Source: CAZLKN01 sp964560135
Lineage (GTDB): Bacteria; Actinomycetota; JAICYB01
NCBI GenBank assembly: GCA_964560135.1
Contig: CAZLKN010000077.1
Location: 1 to 12,247 of the forward strand
Length of the DNA stretch: 12,247 nt
Direction: 5' to 3'
Shown: positions 1-6,029 of the stretch, one piece after another
How positions within the stretch are numbered: position 1 is the stretch's first letter
Layout: each line of letters opens with the position of its first letter
Notes under the pieces: generated by a model
The model's input: the letters and a program-made list of their open reading frames with translations, nothing else
Told to the model about the DNA's origin: nothing
Database searches by the model: none
Made by a program: the position numbers and the translations under genes

Positions 1-1284
1 CTGGTGGTCGTGCTGGGGTTGCTGGTGGCCGGGGGCCCGGCGACGGCGGGGTTCTCGCGGGCGCCGCAGGTGCCGCCGCTGGAGGACCTGACCCTCGAAC
101 CCGAAGCGCCCCCGGACGGCCCCCAGGACGACGCGGGTTCCGGCGGCGACGCCGGGGACAGCTTCGAGGATGCCACCCCGATCACCCCGCGCGGCACCTA
201 CACCGGACACCTCAACGCCGAAAACGGCGACGTCCACGACGTCTTCCGCTTCCCGCTGGACGAAGGCGACCGCGTGACGATCGACGTCGACTTCCGCGAG
301 CCGACCTCCGACCCGATCCGCATCCTCGACCCCGAGGGCCGGGTGGTGGACGCCGGGACGCGGGCGCTCTCAGTGAACACGTCCTCGGGCACGAGCGCGT
401 CCGGCGAGTTCGCGGCGGTGCGCCTGACGGTGCTCCGGGCCGTGGTCGGCGGCGACTACCGGCTGCACCTGTCCGCGGAGAACGCACGGATCACCAGCTA
501 CACGCTCTGCTTCGTGAACTGCGAGGCGCCGCGCGAGGCCCCCATCGACTTCATCTTCGGCGGGTCGCTGCCGACCACCGACACCCGCGTGCTGCTGGTG
601 CCGCCGCCCCACGGGGACCTCGGGAACCCGACCGGGCCGACGGCGCTCGACTACCTCGACGCGATCCTGCGCGGCATCCACGGCTGGACCGCCGCCATGG
701 ACGCCTTCGCCGACGACTACCCCGAGTACGCCTACCTGCGCGAGATCACCGTCCACGTCGAGATCTTCGACGGGGTGTCGCCGGTGGACCCGGCGGGCTA
801 CGACGTGATCATCGGCTACGTGCCCGCGGGCCCGGTGTTCCGGGGTGTGGCCACCCAGGGCCCGGAGGCGACGTGGATCCTGCGCAGGCTGGGCATCGAC
901 GGACGGTTCTCCGGACGCCTCATCGCCCTCAGCCTGTTCGGTGCCTCCCCGCGGGCCGGACAGACGGTCTGGGACTTCCCAGAGGCGATCGATCTGGAGA
1001 TCGTGACCTTCCACGAGTTCGGACACACCTTCGGGCTCGGCCACACGGTGTGGTGGGACCCCGAGCTCGGCCCCGATCTCATGAACAGCCCGGCCCCCTT
1101 CGTCTACGGGGACGGCTCCCCGGTCGGCGACGGCGGCGAGCACACCGCGCGGGTGTGCCTGTCGAGCCTCGACCTCTACGGGATGGCGGTGCTGTACCGC
1201 TGGGTCCCGGACGGCCCCTGGCAACCCACGTACGGCAGCGCCCCCCTGCCCGAGGGCATGCCCTACCGCTGGTACTGCACCTAG
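1..1284 (+). CDS. Secreted zinc metalloprotease with PPC-like domain (5' partial)
   Basis: Likely an exported metzincin-type endopeptidase. The zinc site HEFGHTFGLGH (HExxHxxGxxH) lies at residues 337-347, counting from the GTG at base 4. H337, H341 and H347 would bind zinc and E338 is the general base. A candidate Met-turn methionine follows at M360 (DLMNSP). Residues 51-168, beginning GDSFEDATPI, resemble a bacterial pre-peptidase C-terminal (PPC) beta-sandwich domain, here placed before the protease. The first 20 residues look like the hydrophobic core and cleavage region of a signal peptide (VLGLLVAGG, then PATA). No basic n-region is visible and the frame is open to base 1, so the true start is probably outside the window. 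Its stop overlaps the stop of the convergent subtilase by four bases (CTAG, 1281-1284). Substrate unknown. The protease call is firm; the family within metzincins is not. Confidence 0.85.
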   Translation: MVVVLGLLVAGGPATAGFSRAPQVPPLEDLTLEPEAPPDGPQDDAGSGGDAGDSFEDATPITPRGTYTGHLNAENGDVHDVFRFPLDEGDRVTIDVDFREPTSDPIRILDPEGRVVDAGTRALSVNTSSGTSASGEFAAVRLTVLRAVVGGDYRLHLSAENARITSYTLCFVNCEAPREAPIDFIFGGSLPTTDTRVLLVPPPHGDLGNPTGPTALDYLDAILRGIHGWTAAMDAFADDYPEYAYLREITVHVEIFDGVSPVDPAGYDVIIGYVPAGPVFRGVATQGPEATWILRRLGIDGRFSGRLIALSLFGASPRAGQTVWDFPEAIDLEIVTFHEFGHTFGLGHTVWWDPELGPDLMNSPAPFVYGDGSPVGDGGEHTARVCLSSLDLYGMAVLYRWVPDGPWQPTYGSAPLPEGMPYRWYCT

Positions 1285-2396
1285 CCGGCGACGGCGGCTG
1301 CGGCGTCCACGCGTCCGTGTCCGTAGACCGGGTCGTAGCCGGGCAGACCGAGGTCGTGGGTCGTGGACAGGATCCGCTCGCGGATCGCGTCGTTGTCCAG
1401 CTCCGGGTGGGCGGCGGCCACCAGCGCGGCCACGGCGGCCACGTGTGGTGCGGCCATCGACGTCCCCGATAGCGTCTCGACGCCGTCGGTATCGCAGTCG
1501 AATGCGCTGCCGGGCCACATCGTCGACCAGATGTCCACGGAGTGGTGGCAGAACACGCTGCCCAGGCCCCCGGGGGCGACCAGGTCGATCTCGACGCCGA
1601 AGTTCGAGTACCAGGCCTTCAGGTCGCTTTCGTCGGTGGCCCCCACGCACAGCGCGAGCTCGTGGGCGGCGGGGAACGAGCAGATCGGGAAGCCGTCGTT
1701 GCCGGCGGCGGCGACGACCACGGCCCCCTGCGCGTGGGCGTAGCGGATCGCCTGGTCGGTCTCGGCCCCCACGCCGGTGACCACCAGCGGGACGACGGGG
1801 TTGAACCCGAGCGACAGATTGATCACGTCTGCGCCGTGGTCGGCGGCGAAGCAGATCCCGCGGGCGACGTCGGTGTCGCCCGCCGAGCCGGCGTCGTCCA
1901 GAGCCTTCACGGGCAGGACGCCGGACCCGGGGGCCACGCCCGCCACCCCGAAGCCGTTGCCGGTGACCGCGGCCACGGTGCCGGACACGTGGGTGCCGTG
2001 TCCGTTGTCGTCCTGGGCCACGGCGGTGGACGACTCCGCGTTCGGTCCGGCGCTCTGCCACGGACAGACGTAGGCGGTGTTCTGGAGGATGTCGCTGCCG
2101 GGGACCGCAAGCAGGTTGGCTTCGAGGTCGGGGTGGGCGAAGTCGGCGCCCGTGTCGATCACGGCCACGACCGTGCCCTCACCGCGGGTGGTCGTCCACG
2201 CCTCGGGGGCGTTGATCCTGGGCAGGTTCCACTGGCGCCCGGCGCAGGCGTCGTCCGTCCACGCTACGGGGTCGGTTGCGCACCCGGCGTCGTCGTAGGC
2301 GGCCGCAGCGGCGGTGATGTCCGCGACGGCGAGGGCGGGGTTGGTCCCTGCGAGCAGGGCCAGGACGGTGACGGTGAGCAGCAGTTCGCGCACCAT
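1281..2396 (-). CDS. Secreted subtilisin-like serine protease (peptidase S8)
   Basis: An exported serine endopeptidase of 371 residues. The catalytic triad is visible: D81 (VVAVIDTG), H133 (DNGHGTHVSGT) and S313 (GTSMAAPH), with the oxyanion-hole asparagine N233 (AAAGNDG). Residues 1-23 form a signal peptide ending ALA. Only about 50 residues separate it from the catalytic domain, so a full I9-type propeptide seems to be missing. The mature part has eight cysteines (39, 51, 111, 182, 239, 250, 283, 301), suggesting disulfide stabilisation outside the cell. There is no C-terminal anchor or added domain, so it is probably released. The ATG start is supported by a strong ribosome binding site. 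The gene is separated from the upstream DUF559 gene by 228 bases containing a double-hairpin element, so it probably has its own promoter, which I could not identify. Confidence 0.95.
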   Translation of the reverse strand: MVRELLLTVTVLALLAGTNPALAVADITAAAAAYDDAGCATDPVAWTDDACAGRQWNLPRINAPEAWTTTRGEGTVVAVIDTGADFAHPDLEANLLAVPGSDILQNTAYVCPWQSAGPNAESSTAVAQDDNGHGTHVSGTVAAVTGNGFGVAGVAPGSGVLPVKALDDAGSAGDTDVARGICFAADHGADVINLSLGFNPVVPLVVTGVGAETDQAIRYAHAQGAVVVAAAGNDGFPICSFPAAHELALCVGATDESDLKAWYSNFGVEIDLVAPGGLGSVFCHHSVDIWSTMWPGSAFDCDTDGVETLSGTSMAAPHVAAVAALVAAAHPELDNDAIRERILSTTHDLGLPGYDPVYGHGRVDAAAAVAG

Positions 2397-2401
2397 GAGC
2401 G

Positions 2402-2410
2402 CTCCTCCTT
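2402..2410 (-). promoter_or_regulatory. Shine-Dalgarno site of the subtilase gene
   Basis: The minus strand reads AAGGAGGAG, five bases before the ATG at 2394-2396. This is the strongest ribosome binding site among the minus-strand genes and fixes the subtilase start. Confidence 0.8.
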
Positions 2411-2510
2411 CTCAGCTTCGGCCGCGCTCGTACGAGGCGGGACTCTTCCCCCCTCCCCAAAAACGCCCTCGCCCACACCACCTGTCGCACGTCTTTTCGG
2501 CCCTCGCGGG

Positions 2511-2644
2511 CCCCCTCGGGGACGACGATGCGCTCTCCGTCCGCGATACAGGCCAACGTCGTCCCCGAGGGTGGCTGTCAGACCCCCTGGAGGACGACGT
2601 CCACGCCGATCTCGTGCACAGGGGTCAACGTCGTCCTCCAGTGG
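2511..2644. repeat. Double-hairpin repeat element, copy A
   Basis: Two imperfect palindromes in tandem with a 72-base period. Hairpin A1 pairs CCCTCGGGGACGACG (2513-2527) with its exact complement at 2557-2571: 15 bp with a 29-base loop. Hairpin A2 pairs CTGGAGGACGACGT (2587-2600) with 2628-2641: 14 bp with a 27-base loop, and two more pairs lie beyond one mismatch. The same layout and sequence recur at 5881-6014; GGCCAACGTCGTCCCC is identical at 2551-2566 and 5992-6007. The 3' arm of A2 contains the last codons of the DUF559 gene and abuts its stop codon. The position just behind a minus-strand gene suggests a terminator or 3'-end structure, but no T-run follows either hairpin. A REP-like mobile repeat is the alternative. 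Confidence 0.8.
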
Positions 2645-3644
2645 TGGTCACCCGGGCCCGGGCCCCGGACGGACGCCGCCGCCGGGACCGGGGCGCCGGG
2701 GACAGGGCCCGGCCCGGCCTCCAGGCCCGCGGGACCAGCCGCAGCGCCTCCGCCAGGGCCATCACGGTGGGCAGCGGCCGGCTCGTGACGTCGTACCAGG
2801 TGAAGCGCAGGAACCTCCACCCCATCGCCTCGAGGGCGTCCTGGCGATCCTTGTCCTCCTTCTCCAGTCCGACGTGGTAGCCGGTGTCGAGCTCGATCAC
2901 GAGCTTGCGGTCCGGATACGAGAAGTCCAGCCGCTTCGGCCCGGACGCGATCCGCACCGGATGCTGCCGGACGGGCCGGGGGAGTCCGACCTCGCGCACG
3001 AGCCGGTCGAAGGCCGTCTCGAGCGCGCTCTCGGGGATGCCGCCGGCATAGCGGTCGACGGCGATCCACCGCAGGGTGCGGGAGCCGGGCAGCCGCGCGG
3101 TCCGCGGGTCGTCGAGGTAGATGGCGAGCCGGTCGGGGGTCAGGCGCCGGGTTCGCAGCATGGCGTCGGTGACGTGTTCGAGCTCCCCGGCCCCCATGCC
3201 GGCGGCCAGTCCGAGCAGCGTGCGGGCCGGGCTGGTGACGGGGATGCCTTGCACGACGATGCGCTCGTGGGGGCGGAGGAAGGTCGTCCGGTGGACGGTC
3301 ACCTCACGGTCGCTGCGCAGGTGTCCGCGGACGACGGTGATCTCGACCGGTCCGCGATCGGGCACCTCGAGTGCCCCGAGCAGGCAGGCCGCGGTCCCGT
3401 GGGAGGCGACGGCGGTGGGCCCGCCGGCGATGCAGGCCGCCGTCGCCCGCTGCTCGAGGGACGGGGGCCCCGGCACGGTGAGGTACACGCCGGTGTGCAG
3501 CTTCGTCCAGAGTCCGGAGCGCAGCCGTCCCTTCACCATCTCGGACGTGAACCCGGCCTCCAGGGCCTGCCGGCGCGAGATCACGCGGTACTGGCGTCCG
3601 GCGATCGCCGCGACCGCCTTCGCTGCTCGGCTCCTCTCGGACAT
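2625..3644 (-). CDS. DUF559 (Vsr-like nuclease fold) protein with AbiEi-like N-terminal winged helix
   Basis: A 339-residue protein from the chosen start. Residues 17-55 (ending GLWTKLHTGVY) match the winged-helix region that opens type IV antitoxin AbiEi-like proteins. The middle (LPGSRTLRWIA, ESALE) and the end (RLDFSYPD, LVIELDTGYH, DRQDALEAMGWRFLRFT) match DUF559, a family with the Vsr/restriction-endonuclease fold. Candidate active-site acids are D240, E251 and D253. Such fusions are common in high-GC Actinobacteria, usually as orphans without an AbiEii toxin, and none is seen here. The function is not established; a nuclease or DNA-binding role is inferred. I chose the ATG at 3642-3644 because GAGGAGG lies five bases upstream; an in-frame start at 3713 adds 23 residues without support. 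The C-terminus is a basic tail whose last codons lie inside a hairpin arm of repeat copy A. Confidence 0.85.
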   Translation of the reverse strand: MSERSRAAKAVAAIAGRQYRVISRRQALEAGFTSEMVKGRLRSGLWTKLHTGVYLTVPGPPSLEQRATAACIAGGPTAVASHGTAACLLGALEVPDRGPVEITVVRGHLRSDREVTVHRTTFLRPHERIVVQGIPVTSPARTLLGLAAGMGAGELEHVTDAMLRTRRLTPDRLAIYLDDPRTARLPGSRTLRWIAVDRYAGGIPESALETAFDRLVREVGLPRPVRQHPVRIASGPKRLDFSYPDRKLVIELDTGYHVGLEKEDKDRQDALEAMGWRFLRFTWYDVTSRPLPTVMALAEALRLVPRAWRPGRALSPAPRSRRRRPSGARARVTTTGGRR

Positions 3645-3649
3645 CTCGA

Positions 3650-3656
3650 CCTCCTC
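3650..3656 (-). promoter_or_regulatory. Shine-Dalgarno site deciding the DUF559 gene start
   Basis: The minus strand reads GAGGAGG, five bases before the ATG at 3642-3644. It favours this start over the longer in-frame one at 3713. Confidence 0.7.
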
Positions 3657-3717
3657 GAAGCACGGGGAAGCCGGACGGGAAAGGAGCCGATGTGTACCAC
3701 GCACCACCGACAACCCG

Positions 3718-4329
3718 TCAGGACGGGGGGTCGTCCTCCAGGATGGGCAGGTTGTGCTGGGCGGCGATGCGGGCCTCGCTCTGCTCGGCCCGGGCTCCGT
3801 GCCAGCGGCGCCAGGTCACGGTGATGAGCAGGGCCCCCGCTGCGGTGAGGAGCAGGGCCCAGAGGACGAGGAGGGCGATGTCGCGTCCGGTGGCGGGCAG
3901 GCCCGTGGGGGAGCCTTCCAGGATGCGGACCGAGCGGGTGTACAGGGCGCGGTCCCCGCCGAGGGCGGTGACGACGCGGAGGGTGTGGGGGCCCGCCGGG
4001 ATGCCCTGGGGGATCCGCAGGCCGAGGGGGCGGGTGTCGTAGGCGCCGCGGGCGTCGGCGTTGGTGCGTCCGAGGACGACGGGGTCGCTGGCGAGATCGA
4101 TGCGCACCTCGGCCCCCGGCTCGGCGCACCGTCGCCCCTCCGCCGGCCAGCCGAGGACGACGATCTCCTCGCCGGGCACGAAGGAGGTGACCTCGCGCAT
4201 GCGGGCGTCGAAGACCTGGGCGCATTCGGCGCTGGTGCCCGGCGGGTACTGGGCGACGGCGGGAGCGGCGCCCGGCAATACGACGCCGAGCGCGACCACG
4301 AGCGGCAGCACGATGGGAAGTGGGCGCAT
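3718..4329 (-). CDS. LPxTG surface protein, short paralogue with short cytoplasmic tail
   Basis: A 203-residue exported protein. A signal peptide (1-26, ending AVA) is followed by QYPPGTSAEC, one beta-rich Ig-like domain with two cysteines (C36, C68) likely to form a disulfide, then LPATG (144-148), a membrane helix (about 150-172) and RR (174-175). This is the layout of a sortase cell-wall sorting signal, but about 30 more residues follow the helix, whereas sorting signals normally end within a few residues. It is clearly paralogous to the protein at 7817-8710: same AQYPPGT start, same cysteine placement, same LPxTG, same basic motif after the helix. No sortase gene is in the window. The start has AGAGGT (4336-4341) six bases upstream. 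Its ligand is unknown. It may be a sortase substrate or a single-pass membrane protein. Confidence 0.8.
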   Translation of the reverse strand: MRPLPIVLPLVVALGVVLPGAAPAVAQYPPGTSAECAQVFDARMREVTSFVPGEEIVVLGWPAEGRRCAEPGAEVRIDLASDPVVLGRTNADARGAYDTRPLGLRIPQGIPAGPHTLRVVTALGGDRALYTRSVRILEGSPTGLPATGRDIALLVLWALLLTAAGALLITVTWRRWHGARAEQSEARIAAQHNLPILEDDPPS

Positions 4330-4344
4330 CCGTTTACCTCTACC

Positions 4345-4362
4345 CCGTCCGGGTGTGGACGG
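4345..4362 (-). terminator. Small hairpin between the small membrane protein gene and the short LPxTG gene
   Basis: CCGTCC (4345-4350) pairs with GGACGG (4357-4362) across a six-base loop. It lies after the stop at 4378 and just before the ribosome binding site of the LPxTG gene. No T-run follows, so termination or attenuation is only a possibility. Confidence 0.25.
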
Positions 4363-4377
4363 AACCCTCCAACCAGT

Positions 4378-4875
4378 TTACGCCACGGCCTGCTGGACGG
4401 TGTCCGCGGCCTGGGCGGCGGCCTCCCGGACCTCGGAGAGGGCCCGGCGGAGCTCAAGCAGCGGCACGGAGCAGTCCTCGTCGCGCACGCGACAGTTCGC
4501 GTGGGCGTCGATCACCGGGTCCGCGTCCTGCCAGCGGGCGAACAGATCCTGGAGGGCCGGACGGAGGCGTCCGGTCGGGTCGGAGAGCTCGGGTTGGATC
4601 CCCTGGAGGCGGGCGATCCGTCCGGCGAGCTCGTCGCGGGACGCGGCCGCCTCCGCGGAGCCGCCGGAGCCGTCCTCCCACGCGGCGTGGTCGTCGGCCA
4701 CCGCCGAAGCCCACACCTCCACTTCGGACAGGGGGACGAGGACGGCCTGCGCGTCGCCCAGGGCCTGCTCGCGGATGAAGGCCGGGTCGCCGGCTCCGCC
4801 GCCGTCGGGGCGCGCCAGCTGCAGGATGAGGAAGCCGACGCCGAGCACGCCGACAGCGGCTGCGACACCGGCCAA
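4378..4875 (-). CDS. Small membrane-anchored protein of unknown function
   Basis: About 165 residues: one N-terminal membrane helix (GVAAAVGVLGVGFLILQLA), then a mostly helical, acidic domain with two cysteines close together (CRVRDEDC, near residues 128-135) and an alanine/glutamine-rich end (REAAAQAADTVQQ). I do not recognise the family. The start is uncertain. The TTG used here (4873-4875) has no ribosome binding site and leaves no positive charge before the helix. A CTG at 4888-4890 has GGAGG eight bases upstream and adds FRRR before the helix. An ATG at 4934-4936, coupled to the upstream GAF gene's stop, is in another frame and would need an indel. The GAF gene ends at 4939 in this same frame, with only its TGA and about 20 codons between. 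Co-transcription with the GAF gene is likely. Confidence 0.65.
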   Translation of the reverse strand: MAGVAAAVGVLGVGFLILQLARPDGGGAGDPAFIREQALGDAQAVLVPLSEVEVWASAVADDHAAWEDGSGGSAEAAASRDELAGRIARLQGIQPELSDPTGRLRPALQDLFARWQDADPVIDAHANCRVRDEDCSVPLLELRRALSEVREAAAQAADTVQQAVA

Positions 4876-4898
4876 CCGCCGTCTGAACAGGATCCCGA

Positions 4899-4903
4899 CC
4901 TCC
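4899..4903 (-). promoter_or_regulatory. Ribosome binding site in front of a candidate CTG start
   Basis: GGAGG on the minus strand, eight bases before CTG at 4888-4890. It would give the small membrane protein a basic N-terminus (LFRRR) before its membrane helix, as expected for an N-inside anchor. Confidence 0.4.
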
Positions 4904-4938
4904 GCGCCGAAGCAACCGACCGGGCCGGTATACCATCC

Positions 4939-5772
4939 TCAGCCCTGGTCTGCGAGCTCCAACGGCGAGGGGGCGGGGGCGGCGATCAGGGTGCCGAGGT
5001 CCTCGGCGAGGACGCTGAGCCCCCGGAGGTCCTCGACGTCGAAGGCGTTGCCGTCGCCCCGTTGGACACAGAGCAGACCGACGACGGTCCCGGCACGGGA
5101 CACCGGCGCGAGCATGACGGAGACGGCGCCGGTGGGGGCGTCCCAGAGGTCCTCGCCGAGCTGGGCGGCGGCCTCCACCATGTCGAGCTCGTCGGCGAGC
5201 AGGTACGGGCTGCCGGTGCGGGCGACGTAGCCGAAGATCCCGCGGTCCACCGACGTCCGGGCCCCCTTGCGCGGGCCCAGGCCGCCGGAGGTGCCGGCGA
5301 CGACGAGCTGCCCGTCGCGGACGAGATGCACGCCGGCCCCCTGGCCTTCGAAGGTCTCGGCGGTGACGGTGGCCACGAGATCGAGGTCGTCGGGTCCGTC
5401 GGCCTCGGTGGGCGTGGAGGCGGTGAGGCGCTCCCCGAAGGCCTCGCGCAGACGCCGCTCCTCGTCGCCGACGGCGAGCAGCTTCTGGATACGGCGTTCC
5501 TTCTCCCACACGTAGAAGGCGAGCGCGACTGCCAGCGCCGATACGAGCACCTGGAGGGCGACGCGCACCTGCGGTGCGAGCCCGGCGAGGCGGGAGTCGG
5601 CGAAGACGACCTGGAGCACGATCGGGAGGCTGACGAACAGGAAGACGAGCAGCAGCGTGACCTCGCGGCGCCGGCGGTGCACGGCCTCGGCGGTGGGGTT
5701 GTCCCACGACGCGAGCCGCGCCTGGCGCGCGAGCTCGACGACCCTCGGTTGTGCACGTCTGGATGGCAGCAT
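4939..5772 (-). CDS. Two-helix membrane protein with cytoplasmic GAF domain
   Basis: A putative membrane sensor of 277 residues. After a basic N-terminal stretch come two membrane helices (about 37-58, VTLLLVFLFVSLPIVLQVVF, and 69-88), a charged linker likely to form a coiled coil (WEKERRIQKLLAVGDEERR, about 90-116) and a GAF domain (about 130-266). In the GAF domain the stretch PVSRAGTVVGLLCVQRGD is typical of the family's late strands. GAF domains bind small ligands or dimerise. No kinase, cyclase or other output domain follows, so it may signal by protein contact. I chose the ATG at 5770-5772, with a G-rich stretch 6-11 bases upstream; a GTG at 5815-5817 would add 15 residues but has no ribosome binding site. 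A double-hairpin repeat separates it from the DUF4012 gene upstream. Confidence 0.8.
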   Translation of the reverse strand: MLPSRRAQPRVVELARQARLASWDNPTAEAVHRRRREVTLLLVFLFVSLPIVLQVVFADSRLAGLAPQVRVALQVLVSALAVALAFYVWEKERRIQKLLAVGDEERRLREAFGERLTASTPTEADGPDDLDLVATVTAETFEGQGAGVHLVRDGQLVVAGTSGGLGPRKGARTSVDRGIFGYVARTGSPYLLADELDMVEAAAQLGEDLWDAPTGAVSVMLAPVSRAGTVVGLLCVQRGDGNAFDVEDLRGLSVLAEDLGTLIAAPAPSPLELADQG

Positions 5773-5880
5773 CTCTGTCCCCCGGGGAAGCCTCGCCTGG
5801 CGAACCGGACTACACACGGACTATCGGCATGCGGGGGCCGGTCCATGAGCCCCCACGGCCCGTCAACCCGAGCCCGGCCC

Positions 5881-6014
5881 CAACCCGGGGACGACGTCGC
5901 CCTCGAAGCCAGCAAACCTGCCCAACGTCGTCCCCCAGAGTGTCTGTGGGACCCCCCTCGGGACGACGTCGCACCGAAATCCCCACAGGACGGCCAACGT
6001 CGTCCCCCAGGGGG
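5881..6014. repeat. Double-hairpin repeat element, copy B
   Basis: Second copy of the element at 2511-2644, with the same 72-base period. Hairpin B1 pairs GGGGACGACGT (5887-5897) with 5925-5935: 11 bp with a 27-base loop. Hairpin B2 pairs GGGACGACGT (5960-5969) with 5997-6006: 10 bp with a 27-base loop, extended past a small internal loop by CCCCCT (5953-5958) with AGGGGG (6009-6014). Both copies have similar sequence between the two hairpins (CTGT, then GACCCCC). The element starts 16 bases after the stop of the DUF4012 gene on the minus strand. No T-run is seen. Confidence 0.8.
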
Positions 6015-6029
6015 TACCGGACAAAGGGC

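Noticed and set aside
2511..2644. CRISPR-like array
   Set aside because: Only two units, each an internal palindrome with a partly conserved loop, and no cas genes. The same dimer recurs elsewhere in the window.
3720..3737. Hairpin AGGACG/CGTCCT at the end of the short LPxTG gene as a terminator
   Set aside because: Six-bp stem made of coding sequence for the acidic/proline end, with no T-run. Probably chance.
1542..3824. Plus-strand open frame of 760 codons opposite the subtilase and DUF559 genes
   Set aside because: Composition is that of an antisense frame. The minus strand has intact catalytic motifs and ribosome binding sites.
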